From positions 422,314-486,313 of the forward strand of contig JAIUJO010000293.1 in the NCBI GenBank assembly GCA_023846275.1: a stretch of 64,000 nt of DNA, given 5' to 3'. Positions 1 to 14,099 of the stretch are shown piece after piece. Below the pieces are notes generated by a model. That model was not told the origin of the DNA and did not search any database. It worked only from the letters and a program-made list of their open reading frames with translations. Position numbers and translations under genes: made by a program. Origin of the DNA: Vanilla planifolia. Its lineage: Eukaryota; Streptophyta; Magnoliopsida; Asparagales; Orchidaceae. The number at the start of each line of letters is the position of its first letter. Positions within the stretch are counted from its first letter, which is position 1.

Positions 1-3000
1 TATAATTTATTAGTAATGACTAATTGAGTAGTTTTATATGTACTTTTAGCGATTAGAAAAATGTTTATAAATATGTTAATTCATGAAAAAATTGGATTTA
101 TAAAATTTAAAGAAAAATTTCAAGTGATGTGTTTTAAGCCATTAGCACATAATGCTCATCATCACATCCTTATGCTTTGTCCTTCATGTATAAAACTCAT
201 AGTGTGTACTTTCTTCAAAAATTAATGTTCTCAATTTTTTTAATTCAAATTGACCAATTTAAAACAATTGTACCTCACTAAACATTTTTCAAACATTGTG
301 TTTAAGTTTTCATTAATTTTTATTTTAACATAATTTAATTATTTTATTTTTTTTCTATGTTAGTTTGGTTACAAGGCTATATTAGTAAAATTTTATTGTA
401 TTGTTGTTGTAATACTTTAACGCACCTATGATTTGGCAAAATATTTATATTAGTTACTTGTTTTGCTAATTTTTGTCGCGGGTAGTTGTACACTTGAAAA
501 ATATTCATTTACCATTTTTTTTTGTTAATATTTTTTCGTAATTTTCTTAATACTTTTTTAACAAAATCAACATATTTTAAAAGAGTTAACATATTTTGAA
601 ATAAAATTAATATTTACTAAACTTCACTTTTAAAGATATACTCAAGTTTAATAAAAAATATATTAAGGTTTTTGTAAAATATTATATAAAAAAATAATTT
701 TTATTCCTAATAATTTAGCTCTCTCTCTCTCTCATTAAACAGTTCTTCATAATATGCATATGATGAAGTTTATATCTATAAAAAGGCGTTCAATTATTAG
801 GAATAAAACTTTACGTTTCTTACAAAAAAAATATTTGAAAAAATATTTTAAAAGTATCTTATAAAACTTTAAAATTTAATTAAAAATAATTTAATTAATT
901 TTACAAAAATAATTTATAAAATAATGTAAAATAAAAAATCAATTAGAACTAAAATATATAGCAATGATTCATTCAACCAAAGAAAAGCCTCCATTCACCC
1001 CTAAGAAAATTTACGAAAAAACACTCAACATAAAACATTCACTAAAAGAGAGGCAAGTTAAACTCTCACAATAACAAAACAAAAAAAATAAGTTAGTATG
1101 GTTAATGATCAAAATTAACACAACTAAAATCTTATGCTTAATGAAATAATTAATGAGGCAAAATTATCTTAATTAAACTAATTATGAATAGAAAAAATTA
1201 ATAACTTAATTGATTTAAGAAGAAAGTTATAATTATGAGTTTGACGAGTGAAGCAAGTACCTATAGTTGCAACAATTATTTTGGGTTAGTAATAACTTGA
1301 ATATTGTGGCTTAAAAATTTTACTTAAATTGTGTAAAAATTGATCAATCTATTTCGTTAAAAATTTCTCTTATTTATAACAATTATTTAGGACTAAATGT
1401 ACTTATCAAAAACCTATTTTTTAAATTTAGTTGAAGAATTTTTGTTTATGGAAAATATTCTAAAGGCTAAAAAAGTAGCTAACAAAGATGTTGTGCACAA
1501 ATCACTTGAACATAATGAACTGAGACTAATTTTTTCTGAAAACTATACCATCAAAGAATTTGGATTTGATAGGATGTTTAAAAAAACTGTTTGATCAAAA
1601 TTATTAGATCTAAATCTTGGTCTCATGGTTAGATTTAGGTCTTACACGTGGAACAAAAATTGATAGTGTTATTATTAAATGGTATCTAACTTTATAAAAA
1701 AGACCAATAAGATGATGGTAGTTTGACCTTGAAATTGCACAATGGGACGATTCTAGTAAGCCCGACATTTTCAAAACATGTTGCTTGAAAAGAAGGCTTT
1801 GATTTAGTCTAATATTGCTAACGTGAGCAAAGATGTTTTTTATATAAAGCTTTACGTGTTCATCAAAGTATTCGAGGTTTGTTGCCCCAAGATTTGCTTG
1901 AGAAGTCATTACCAGTGTTGTCTGTATTTCTTTATACATTGTATATGTGAATACGGGAGTGCTAACCCATTCTAATACCAAACAAAACTACATTCACAGT
2001 TGTACTTAGCACTGCAATTGGTAGATGAGTCTAGGGACATGCATTTCAGAGCTCTTAAGGACAGCCAATATGTTTTAAGCACTGTAGGGCTTTTGGCTTT
2101 TATTACTAATAATTAGCATTATTTTAGCTAGTATTATTATGTATTTAATTATTATAATTATAATGTATAACTTACAAAAGTTATTGAATAAATATTAAGA
2201 TTTGATAAAAGAAATAAAAGGATTTCAAAGATAATAAAAGGGAATAGATTAAATTTTTTAGAACCTTATATTTTTCTGAGAATATTAATTTTGATAAAAT
2301 TTAATTTTTTGTCTTGTAATATGTATTTTAATGAAACTTAATAGTTTTATTAAAATAAAATTAAAATACCTAAAATTAAATTTAAAATAAATCTCTTAGT
2401 GGTTTGTCGCTCGAAATTAGATGATCATCATAGGATTTAACCATCGCTCCACTTCTTCAAGTTTTCTCATGAACACAAGTATCAATTTTTTAAAATCTAA
2501 AAATTAACTTCAACAAATTTATTAAAAATATTCATAATTTGTTATCAACAAACAAAACACCACATCTAGAAGTTAATATCAAAATAATTTCTCAATTTTG
2601 ATGATAAAAAACAATTAATTAAATTGATAAAAATAAAAATTATTTATTAAAATAATATTTAAAATAATTAAAGATAACTTGATTAATGCTTCTTAATTTA
2701 TACTTATATCTTTCAATTTTAATTCTCTTTTTTATCATCACTCGTAATGGCTCAGTCTAATGTTTTTAAATTTTTAAAAAATAAAGACAGATAAGGAAAA
2801 GTGCTTAATAAATTTGTTAAGTCATCTTAGAAATATGTTATCCTATGTCAAATATTGGATTTAACACACAATAAATGTTGTAATATTTAATAAGAAATTA
2901 ATTTTATTTAATGAACATATGGCTTTTAGTATTGTGAAGAAATATCATTGTCAAATAAAATAGCTCATGGGATCAAAATATAAAAAGCTTTTACATTAAT

Positions 3001-5600
3001 AAAAAAATCCTTCTTATTACTAAAGGTTTTGAATCTTAAAAAAATAATTTTATATAAGTATTAAAAATATTAAATATTGTGCAACATCAAGGAACTTTAA
3101 GTTTCAATGCAATTTGCAAAATAAGTGACATTCATAAAAAAAATTTTAACTTAGAAAATTATAATTTTGATAAATATTTAAATTTAAAATATAGAAATGA
3201 CATCTAAAAATATATTCAAACTAAAAATAATATTGTCAATATATGTCAATATTAATACACAAAAAATAAAAATAATTTAAAAATGAATTAATAATAAATC
3301 TTTACTTATTCCAAGCTAAAAACACTCACAATACAAATAAAAGATGTTAAAAATTAAAAATTATACAAAAAATAGTAATTATTTAAGATGTAAACGTTTT
3401 GATTATTACAACTACACAAAACTTTTTTCGAAGAAAAAAAAATATTAATTTAATAAGAAATCTAAAATAACAATGAAAATGTTCATCAAAAAACTAAATA
3501 ATATAACAAATCAAAGGTGGTTGTCAAATACAAACATTCAATGATACATTTGACAGATAAGGAAAACATTCTTGATTATGTTAATTAGTATTTTCTCTTA
3601 ATATTTTTTGTGTTTTATATTATTATTGACTATCTTGAAATAATGTTAATGAGTCAAATGTAAATACGATTTAAGATTGGCATGTCATTTCTATCATACG
3701 TTTTAATCATTCATAAAAAGTACATTTTCTGTAATTTGTATTTGAAATGTCATATTGTCATTCTTGATAGTTATTTATGTTTTTGTTAATATAAAAAACC
3801 TTATTCATTATACTTCAAATATTTGAGTTTGTTTGTTATTGTAAATTTTTTAATTACCTTGTAATATTTAATATTTAATAAATTTAAGTTCATTTTATGA
3901 AAGGGATGTTATTTTAAGTAGTTCTAATATTTTGTATTGTTAATCTTTTTTTTCTCAATCCTAAAAACATTTTTTGTAACATTTGCTTGAACAAAAAACA
4001 TGTATCTCTGCAATTTGTTATCAATGGAATGTGGTAGATAATTTTAAATATTTTTATGTTATTTTTCAGTACAATTATCAGTTAATTCCTTCAAATTTTT
4101 AATTTAGATTTCTATATTTTCTTTATTTGGAACCATAGATAATTATTTTTAAAAAACTTTTATGTTTACAATTTAAAATATTTAAGCAATTGATATGATG
4201 TCGAATTTTTTATTTTTTCCTTTTTAAATGCTCTATATAATGGAATGTAGTGAACAACAAATTCTCAAGACTGTACAAGCAATGTAACTATATTTCATGT
4301 AAGAAATTTTTATGTTAAGAATTTTCTTTGTTGATGATTTAATATCTTGATAACTAAATTACAAAAGGAGTTGGGTCACTGCTTACTTACTATTATATGT
4401 GATAAAAAAGTGAATTTTGAAGTCATAAATTTAATAAATATTTTGTTGACAACATGAGTTTATATAATGTTTTGCATTTTGTGTGAATGTTAGATAGTTC
4501 ACTGACACATTTTAAAATTTTAACAACTTAGGCAAAGGAGTAGGATCCTTTATAGATTGAAGAAGATTCAAATGATTTGATCTTGTTATGCACATTTTAA
4601 AAGCTTTATTCTCTAACTATCAATCCAATATTTTTTAAACCCATTTGCCCTTTCCTTTCTTATTTCATGTCATTAAAGGCATTACGAATGGGTGTTCTCT
4701 TATGTAACATTGAGTAATTTAATCATTGAATTCATTCATTACTTTCTACATATGATTAGAGGAACCCTTGTATTAACTAAGTGTAGTGTTTATATTAAAG
4801 TCACTTATTACTAACAACGATGCTTTATTTTTCCATATAATTTGAGTTGAGTTGTACCAAAGTGTCTTCTCTTTAACCCTTTAATTTTGCATACATACAG
4901 GTATAATAGGCACTATTCTACTCCCTTGGATTATAAATGAGCATGTGAATTGACTACTCATCCTCATTTATGGTTAGATAATGGATGCTTTTCATCATAA
5001 TACCTTAATCTTATTTGGTGTATTCCTAACCTGTGCTTAAATTCTAATCTCTTAGATAGTTTATGCAATTTGTTATTACAATTCAAAGGTTCCATGAAAG
5101 CAATAAGAGTTATCTTTTTAGTGTTCAGTAGAGGAAAGTTCTTATAGTGTTCTTATTTGTATAACTCTTATGTCCAAGACTAGGATATGATCCAATAAAA
5201 TTATTTGTTATTCAAATTGAGAGAATTAGGAACGCTATGAATGTTTCTCCAATTGAGATGCTTCTTTTAACCATTTCTAGTCTCTCTTTAAGTGTTTATT
5301 CTAAAATAGGTTATCTTTCTCTTTAAATTACATTTGACAAGAATTTGTAGTTATTTTAAGTTAGTCATTGCTAAAATCTTTAAATGATTGTTAAGTCATA
5401 TTGCAAATAATCTTTATCCTAAGATGCCACTAAATCAACAACTAAATATAGTATTTTATTCTAGCTTTGGATTTTTTAAAAAAATTTAATTATCAGTAAT
5501 ATGGATTAAAATTTCATGTTGTTCCATGTCAATTGATTGGCAACCTTTATTTCTATTGAGTATGTGCTAATTATTTTACACATTTTATTAGCACAATTAT
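1..5600. other. AT-rich non-coding sequence
   Basis: This stretch is extremely AT-rich, with many A and T homopolymers and stops in all frames. Two short open frames exist (1,397-1,594 plus, 65 codons; 1,610-1,981 minus, 123 codons). Neither shows a motif I recognise, and neither has a convincing neighbouring exon or promoter. I see no RNA gene. The region is most simply decayed intergenic or transposon-derived DNA. Confidence 0.7.
719..733. repeat. short (CT)n microsatellite
   Basis: A perfect CT dinucleotide run of 15 nt sits in otherwise AT-rich DNA. It is an ordinary short simple-sequence repeat with no sign of function. Confidence 0.85.
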
Positions 5601-5609
5601 TTGTGACTT

Positions 5610-5930
5610 TTATATACTCCTTTCTGGAGTTGTAACAATGTGGTTGTGCCTTACCATTTTTTCATAAGAATTCTTATCAAACATTAAACTATTAGATTGA
5701 ATTGACTTTTCATTTACCACATTTGCCAAATTCATGGATTCATCCACACTTGTTCGCACTTTGGAAGCCTCAATTACAACTTGAATATTTGATGACATTT
5801 AATTTTTTTAACTTTGAAGAGAGGTGCGACCTTGAACATAGAAGTCAATCCAATAAAAGATTATCTTATTGAATTCATTGCCATGATCCATTTGAGTTTC
5901 ATCTTTCATTGTTAGGTAGATGAAACTAGG
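5610..5930 (-). pseudogene. Ty1/copia gag-like fragment
   Basis: Reading the minus strand from about 5,925 downward gives a stretch containing IYLTMKDETQMDHGNEFNKI. This resembles the copia Gag polyprotein (UBN2-type) domain, where a Met-Lys-x-Gly-Thr segment is followed by His-x-Asn-x-Phe-Asn-Lys-Ile. A stop and frame change separate it from a 62-codon open frame (5,610-5,798) that carries a Ser-Tyr-Glu-Lys segment, reminiscent of the Leu-Pro-x-Ser-Tyr motif that follows in this family. No protease, integrase or RT could be found downstream (lower coordinates) and no LTRs were seen, so this would be a small dead fragment. The match is short and by eye; chance similarity is possible. Confidence 0.38.
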
Positions 5931-8900
5931 TAATTACATTACTAGATCAACAGCAACACGCATCCTTGTTATGCTTGATCTTGTTAGGTTTGTAGTAACT
6001 ATTGTCACTTGTATAGGATCTTTTTAATACCAAAACTGACTAGTAAATTGCTTCAATGTTAAAAAATGTGTCAATAGATACTCAAATGAAAACCAAACAA
6101 GAGCTATTAATGATTCAACATTTAGGTGAAACTTAGGATGCCACTTAATGATTGTATGCTTAAAATCATTGATGTTCCATGCCTAATGAACCTAACATCA
6201 CAAAATATCTAGCTGATGTATTTAATGCATGTTAGTTATGAAGAGATACAACCTTAAATTTTTTAAAACTTTGACATTCTCAAATGCCACTAGGATTATT
6301 TCCATATTTGAGAATTTTTATGAAAGTTTCCTATTTAATTCAAGCTTGAATGGTGTTGCCATTTACAAAATTTTTCATTCATTGATATAGATAAGTGAAA
6401 GCTAATCTATTAAACAAAAAAATAGTTAATAGAGGTGAGGCCCACAAAACATGCTATGAAGACTTACTATCCAATTGGCTTGGTATAATTAAAATATGGT
6501 CTAGTGCTCACCTACAACGTCTCGATCATTTTATTTTTGGTAATATAATATTTTTATTCATGTGTTTAATGTAAATTTAAATAGTTTGGGATATGAAACA
6601 TTTAATAATAATCCATTATTAATCAAACCATTGGGTGAATCATAAGTTAATTTTACTAGCCACAAAACAATGTACAAAAATCAAGCCTTCTTACATGACA
6701 ACTTCTCAGAAGACTAGACACTAATTCTTATATAATTTTAGTTCCATAATTAAGTTGAGTACAATAATGGGATGAGATATAAAAATTTAAGGTTTCCTTA
6801 AATACATGTGAATTTTGATTATTAACAATTTTAACATGTTACATGACATAAGTATTTAAGGATTTGGAATTCTAATTCATCTAGATTCTTTATTTATCTT
6901 AGGTTTATTCACAAAGGATGAATACTTATTAATTTGGTGCAGTTTAATTCCTACTGAATCAAAATTAATAGAATAATTGAATTATATTAATAAAATATTA
7001 ATCATTATCCATTATGATCTTGAAATCTTAAAGCATTACTCCATGATTAAATATTTATTGCTTCATGTTAGGAGTTGCAGAAATGATTAGTTGTTGTAGC
7101 TAATCATTATGAACATAGTTTGACTAAGTTTTATGACATATAAGAAAAAATTGCAAATAAATATTGAAATAAAACTTATATTTAAAATAGATTTTAGAAT
7201 TAGCCTATAATGTAAAGTTCTAAGATGGGATAATATTATCTACTGACATAGAATAATTCCAAAATAAAAAAGTTCAAGATTTTAACCTTAATAAGTAATA
7301 AGGATTGTCATTTTGAAGCAAACAATATTATGGCTAATTTTTATAAGGACTTAAAATCTAAGGAGACCTACAAAATTACTTAAGCTTTGTATTCAGGAAT
7401 CCAAATAAACTTGGGATTCGAAATAAGTAGTAATGCATGATGAGTGAAGAATTTCAAGTCACATCCAAAACAATGTATCCTAGGAGCCAAGCATGTTTAC
7501 AAGTAATCAAAAAAAAGGTTTTCCTAAAAGGGTAGTCTAATGAAATATGATTTCGTCTATAGCAATAATTGGGTGTTATATTTGATGATACATATGTAAA
7601 GCATGCAAATTGGTCCTTGATGATAAGGCGTTTGTGTTGATAAACATTCTCTAGTTTCAATGTTAGTAAGAGTTTAAAATGATGCATGCATATGCACATA
7701 TGATGAATAAGCTAAAGATATTTCCTTCAAAGAATACATTTCATTGAATTCAAACAATAAATGTTTTTTATTCTTCTAATCGAAATTTTCATTTCTGATC
7801 AAGTTATTTTCTACTATCAAATAATTGAAAATTATATCATTTTCTAGAAGAGCAAAGTCATAGTCATCCATTTTCTCGTCTTTGTCTTCCCTTTTTTCTT
7901 CCTTCTTTTCTTCTTATTACTTTTATTTCTTGCTTTCCACATTACCCATCTACCACATGCATAACCTTAAAGAAACTACTTTGCATTAAAATTATATTGC
8001 AAATTCCTATGATATAGCTCAAAAAAGGTTATTTACACCCTTTGAATAATGTTTTTCCTTTGAAAAAAATAATAAATATTCATTTTAATGGCACGGGTTA
8101 TTAAAATAATTTTTGCAACTTTAATTCATCATTTTGAACAAAATGAAAATTGTTGACTTTTGAACCTTTGTCGGTAGTTGAGCATGCTCCCAAATGAGAT
8201 TTTACAAAACTTTGAAGAAGTAATGTAATAGGCCTATAGCGGAGCTACTCCATAATCTTAAGCCAATGGAATAGATAACTTCTCCATGCAAAACAACAAC
8301 CGACTTTGGCACAACTTATTCACCCTTATACATAACCAATGGTGGAGAATTTTGATTAATCAAATTTGAATTTTAGAATTTTTGTTCATAAAAAGAAAAT
8401 ATGAAGAAAATGCAAGAAAGTAAGTCAGACAAAACTTTTAAAGATATTCAACAACTAGGCTTTGTTATACACACCCCCATAGAATTTTGTAGCCTTGGTT
8501 ATATAATAACTCCTTTAATTAACTTGAGCATAACAAAAAGGCATCACACCAACATTCTTTTATTAAAAAAAATTATGCCTATACTTTAATAAAAAAAGAA
8601 TACAAGATGTATTTACCTCAATAATAAACTTTACTCCAAGCCTTGGATAAATCTTTCAAATCTCCACCCACAAAAGGCCTTACTTTGGCACTCAATGCTA
8701 TTCCAACACAATGCTTAGATGTAAGGTTGCTAGACTTCCCATCATTAGGACTTGCTTTTGGATCTTTCATCACTCACAAGTACAGCCAGAGGAATTTTTA
8801 AGAATTTTTTTTAAATAAAATTGAGAAAACATTAACCTTATTTAAATTTTATGGATATGTAAAAATGTCACAAATTTATTAAGATTAGATGTTTTAAAAG

Positions 8901-11139
8901 AAAATCATGAGAATTGTATGATTATGAATATATTAAAGTGCTATGTTATAGTAGTAGAAGATTGTGATTAAACATTATCCAAAAATGTTATTTCAATTAA
9001 AAGAGCTACGAAAGACCACCCTTTAAATGAAATGATGCTAGATGATTGAATATGATTCAAATCTGTCGCATTTTTCTTAATCACATTATGTGAGAAAAAA
9101 GAGGACTATTTATAAGAACTTGATAACTCATAATTTCCTCCAAATTTCTATATTACAACAAAGAAAAAATTCTTTTTCCCTCATTATTTGTAAAAGTCTT
9201 CGTAGATTTTCAATTCTAAACATATTATTGTACAACATAAGCAAACCTTACATCACTAAGTCTTACCACAAATGAATATTAACCTACCATAAAGTAGTTA
9301 AATTTAGAAGAATATTTGGCACTCAAATGCCACTAACATATTAGATCACTCATCACACAACTCTTATGCAAGTTGCCATTACACAATGCACTTCCAAGTA
9401 ATAGTACTCACCTGCACATTGCTTTCCTACATGAATGACTCTAACAACATAGCAATGTTTGTATCTAACACCATGAAATTTAGGTTTGATACTAGGCATT
9501 ACGTATATTTCCAAACATGTACATTTCATAACATTATGATAGCAAACGTTTGCAATGGATGTGATTTTTTTTGCTAATGTTAATCATCATTTTAGCTTAC
9601 TTTTAACCAACTCAAACAGGTGTCAAAATCAACCAAGTGATTACTAATATGTGATATGTTTGTATTTTGACATAGCAATCTTTTTCGAACAATGTTACAC
9701 ATATTATGCATAGGTCAACTAAAGTGAAGCTATGAAAAGCATGATTTAATATTTACATGAATAATTTATCTAAATAACTTCATAATTGATATGATAAATA
9801 GTAATGATATAATTATTTTTCCTTATGCAATCCATGAGTAAGGTCATTTAATAATATAATTTATAAATCTAGGGTAGTCTTATAAAACATTGTTTGATAT
9901 TGATACATACATTTAACTATAATGCTCATCATATTACAAGCATAAAAGATTCAAAATACTTACATTGATGTGCATTTGCAAGCTCTAATGTTTATAAGAT
10001 AATAATTTATACAATAGTTATAGTGACCCACTATTAGCTCTCATAGGATTCTTTGATAACAATTATTAGCATTTTCATGTTATTATGGTACTTATTGAAA
10101 GGTTTGGAGTTCCACTCATTAGATGTGTTATAACTAAACCCATGATGGGGGTGAATTTGGAGTTTTTAGAGTTTTTAAATCTTTTTTTGAGATTTACAAA
10201 GGATTGTTAAATGGTTCATGTAATGATTAAAACATTTGAAAAGATTCAAGAAATATGAATGATAAATATGTACTAAAGGAAAGCATTGAAAAAATATTAC
10301 AAGGTTTTCCCAACAAAACTATTGACTTCATTGGCCCTTAAGTTGCAAAGTTTAGGTCTATCACTATCTAACGAATCCTTCATAAGTAGAGAAAGTTTTA
10401 TAATTGCTATTTACATAGGCTAAAGCATAAAGTCCTCTATAAATTTTCATGAGCAAAAATATTACCATTATTACTTTTTGGTTACAAGAACTTACCTTCA
10501 TTACATTTTTATGGGGTTAAACATAACTCTAACAAACCACAAAACTAAGCTCTAAGAGAGTTCTTCCTTTATTGAAACAAAGCACTAGATGATTCTCTTA
10601 ATCCATGCTAAGAAGAGAAAACATAACAATTTAATCTTAAAATAAGAGAAAATAATAAAATTTAATGTATCCTTTTTAAGATATAAAACAATAAATCATA
10701 ACAAAATCTTTGAATCGTTATTACCGAAGAATGTTTATTAACTATTGCATGATGAATGCTGTAATCTAGCTCTTTTAAGCCCTTCCAAAATGCTCATCTA
10801 AGCACTTCCAAGAAAAAAAATAATAAGAAAGTGAAGTAATTCTAGAGGGCAAAAAAAGATCATAAACGGCAAAGAAAAACAATTTTTCCTTTTTCAAATT
10901 TTAACAACTGAAATAAAATTTTCACGTAAAGTATTGAACTATGAAATTTTTTTAGGTTAAGTAGCACTCATTATTAGAGCAAGTATATTAGCTCACCCTT
11001 AGAATAAAATTCTTACTTCAATGTTCCCATAATGTTTACATAAAAGTTTAGGCACAATGAAATAATTTTTAAAATAATTGTTAGCTAAATGTTATATCTA
11101 TCTATTCGTCTATGTATTCACCTTATGAGATAATTCATT
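5931..11139. other. AT-rich non-coding sequence
   Basis: No gene is recognised. Open frames of 60-80 codons occur (for example 7,454-7,699 minus, 8,401-8,589 plus, 9,090-9,275 plus, 9,386-9,577 plus), but they are isolated and without motifs. Slightly less AT-rich patches occur near 8,200-8,350 and 8,640-8,780; their translations match nothing I know. The stretch is probably older transposon or intergenic debris. Confidence 0.65.
7870..7915. repeat. polypyrimidine tract (plus strand)
   Basis: A run of C/T-rich sequence of roughly 45 nt, interrupted by a few G, appears on the plus strand, so the minus strand is purine-rich. Such tracts can be simple low-complexity DNA or a polypurine tract next to an LTR. 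No LTR could be identified beside it, so no function is assigned. Confidence 0.6.
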
Positions 11140-11171
11140 AATGTATGTCGATCAATAATGTATGTCGATCA
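11140..11171. repeat. 17-bp-period tandem duplication
   Basis: The word AATGTATGTCGATCA occurs twice, at 11,140-11,154 and 11,157-11,171, giving a 17-bp period. It lies at the outer (left) edge of the LTR-like repeat of the neighbouring Ty3/gypsy relic. It may be a replication slip; a role as an element terminus cannot be shown. Confidence 0.8.
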
Positions 11172-12357
11172 AAATTTTTTCTAGGGTCTAATTTAGAGCC
11201 TACAATATTAAACTATTTTGAGAAATTATTGAGGAATGTTAAACGATGTTAAAGGATATTATACACTAATCAGGGTTAAGTTCCATATGTGGCAACTTAT
11301 AATTTTTCAAAGATTAACCTCCAAATTTATAGCATGAATTATTAAGTAGAATAGGTGGCAACACTCTAAGAGTTAAGCATAAAGTTCTACTGAGTAGTTT
11401 TATCACAACCAATTTCACAAAAATAAAATGAAAATTTTAAGACAAACCTAAGTGAAGTAATCTAATAAAAGAAACAGCAACTCTAATATTTGATTATCAA
11501 TTAGAAAATAAAAATTATAGAAAGAATGCAAATTTTTAGTAACGTTGACTTATAGTTTCCTTTAGGGTTAACATTTGGAGCACAAAGATGAAAATAGAAA
11601 ACAATTTGGAGGCTTCGATTTGTGAGGAAGCTTAATTAAAAGGATAACATGATGTTTGGCTAAGATATGGAGCCACATTGTGGAGAGTGATGGTTTAGTA
11701 ATTGGATCAGAAGAGTTAAAAATGGGGGTGAAAACTTATAGGTTTTTGCAACAATAGAAATTTGTTTGGTTTCTTGTTCTCTTTTACGAAAGGTTTCTCA
11801 CCTTCTATCCTTGTCTCTCACAAGGTGGGGAAAGTTGGAATCTCTCCAATTAGAGTTGGGCGAGCACTTTTTGCTCACAAAGGTGCAAGCATGCAAATAA
11901 GAGAGATTTTATTCATCAATAACTACAGTATAATTGGGGAACCCATATTATTTATAGATGAAAGAGAGGCCAATGCATGAAAACAAAATTAAAATTCACC
12001 TTTCGAAAATATAATGAGCATGGAAAAAAGAAAATATTTTGAAGTTAATTCACCTAAGAATCTAAAATTGATCTTTAAAATTTCATGACATTAACTCTCA
12101 TTAGGTTAACCACATTAAATATAAAATATATGGGTAAAGCTAATTTTATATTTAAATCACTTGGGAATCTAAAACAATCATTACAATTTTATGACTTTAA
12201 CTTAAAGTGGTTGAAGTGCATTAAATATAAAACATATAAAAGCAAGAAAAAAATTTTGGCAAAAAATTATGCAATTGTGCTACATAATGATCAGATGTCA
12301 TAGATGATATGACCAGTAGGTCAATTGTGGACAAGACAGATGATGATTATTAATAGC
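11170..12357 (-). repeat. 3' LTR-like repeat of element 1
   Basis: This copy aligns in direct orientation with 17,755-18,900. The best block is 11,345-11,450 against 17,939-18,044, sharing words such as AAGAGTTAAG, TAGTTTTATCACA and CAATTTCAC/CAAATTTCAC. Further blocks match around 11,800-11,830, 11,940-12,010 (AAAATTCACCTTT) and 12,085-12,240 (ATGACATTAACTCT and related words). The offset stays near 6.58 kb throughout, as expected for one pair of LTRs separated by small indels. The left and right ends are fuzzy. Open frames within it (11,762-11,980; 12,085-12,303) are not genes. Confidence 0.7.
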
Positions 12358-13100
12358 GACCAGAGGGTGTTAGTTGATAGGTGACCAGGTGATGGTGGGT
12401 AGCCAAGGAACAAAAAGAAAATAAGCAGTGATGGGCACCAGTGTGATGTTCGCTAATTAAGTATTAAAGAACATAAGCAATTAATGATTAAGAAATGGCA
12501 AATGACATTATAGCAAGCAATACATGTACAAGAAGTGGCATTAATGGTGACATATTTTACTACAAAATATGATTGGACAAACAGAGCAAAAATAAAGGAG
12601 ATAATCATAGAAAAACAATAACATTATAGTTTACATATATAGTTGACAAAGATGACTAATAGAAAAAAGATTTACTTTAAGTGCAGCTTTGAGTTTGAGT
12701 GGGTCTAGCATGATGCCATTAGCCATGTGTTTATGAGCTAACACATCATGCTCCTACATCATACTCCCTATGTGGGAGAGAGCTTGGCATGATAGTATCA
12801 TGGTGATGGGTATAGAAGTGCTCCAATAACTATCACATGACATAATATAAGTCATAAAATGTAAGCCAAGAGTTCACGATCAGAGTAATTCCCTGAAATG
12901 AATTAAAAATTTTCTAAGTATACAATCTTTGGTTAGAATTTTCATAAAATCTAAAATGTTTTTCATATTTTCTATACTCTTAAGTCTAATTTACTGGTTG
13001 GAGTGACTTCACTCAACATAAGAGAGTTAAACTCAGACTTACTATGCATTAGATGTAGAACATTATGTGAGACTAAAACCTTAACACTAAATGTCTCACA
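12358..13100. other. untranslated 3' part of element 1
   Basis: This interval lies between the left LTR-like repeat and the end of the integrase debris. It contains no recognisable coding motif. A patch near 12,680-12,830 is less AT-rich. It corresponds in position to the 3' untranslated region or spacer of a minus-strand gypsy element. A polypurine tract on the minus strand was not identified with confidence. Confidence 0.5.
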
Positions 13101-13139
13101 AATCCCATATTCTTCAAACAATTCTAGTACATGCACATT

Positions 13140-14070
13140 AATTCCTAGTTTTTCATAATCTTAAAAGGTCCTGCACCATGTGCTTTTAATTTTTTGTAAG
13201 CTCAAAAAAAGAACCATTCTAACTTAACTATAATTATGATATATCTTTTTGATGAAATTTCTTAACTTTTTTATAGGCATTTATTAGTTTCTTATATCTT
13301 TCAATACTTAGATTAGGTTTTTCATATATTATTTTTTTGTAATAGAAGCATATGAGAACAAATAAAGAAGTAGAGCTAGGAGTATGAAAGGCTACCAGTA
13401 GAGGAATAAGGTCAGTCGAAGACCTATTCTTCTTACTAGGACAAATTTTGAATCACTTAGACCAGCACTATGATTCATAAAATTATTTTATGCAAACCTT
13501 TCTCAAAGTAGTAGTTGCTCCAAAAGATTAGGCTATTACCTATTAAGCTACAAAGAAGATTTTTTGAATTATGACTTAATAGTTCAATTTTTCCTTTAGT
13601 TTAAGGGTGGTATATTGAAAGTTGTTTTAGCTTAGTTCCTAGTAAATGCCATAAAATCTTCCAAAAATAACCAGTAAATCTCACATCTCATTTAGATATT
13701 ATATTCATAGAAACACCACGTGATTTAATTATTTCATTGAAAAAAATCATAGCTACATGGGTTGAATTTGCAATCTTATAACAAAGGATAAATTAAGCCA
13801 TCTTAGAGAAACAATGAATGACCACAAAGATAATGTCATGCCTTGATGTGATATTAGGTATTCCAAATACAAAATCCATATTTTACTCCTATAACTTGTC
13901 AAGGATGGGCAGTGGAATGCATGTCCTTGGCCTACATTTGAAGATTTGTTAGCTATGCATATGTGACATTGGGCTACAATAGATGTAAAATAACGTATTA
14001 TACTACTTTAATAAACCTCTTTGAAATATCTCAATGGATCTTATCTCTTCAAAGATGATCAGATAATCCT
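13140..14070 (-). pseudogene. Ty3/gypsy integrase remnant (element 1)
   Basis: Integrase inserts the retroelement cDNA into host DNA. Here the catalytic core is readable from about 13,880 down: DFVFGIPNITSRHDIIFVV, then FSKMA, then RGVSMNIISK, DVRFTGYFW and LLGTKL. These match the plant gypsy core (DFV.GLP, FVVVDRFSKMAHFI, HGVP.SIVSDRD, F..FW, LGTKL). The C-terminal module appears at 13,150-13,195 as KLKAHGAGPFKIM, like the conserved KL..R.DGPF segment. Many stops interrupt it. The one at 13,601-13,603 replaces the Gln of the HPQTDG motif. No open frame of useful length remains. Confidence 0.85.
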
Positions 14071-14099
14071 TTAACATGTATTTCATTAACAAAAAAATA

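Noticed and set aside
1397-1594. 65-codon plus-strand open frame
   Set aside because: AT-rich composition, no motif, no conserved neighbourhood.
1610-1981. 123-codon minus-strand open frame as a possible host gene
   Set aside because: No recognisable domain, no neighbouring exons, and random open frames of this size are plausible in 30 kb of sequence. It cannot be excluded as a small unknown gene.
12085-12303. 72-codon plus-strand open frame
   Set aside because: It lies inside the LTR-like repeat, and the partner repeat carries no equivalent frame.
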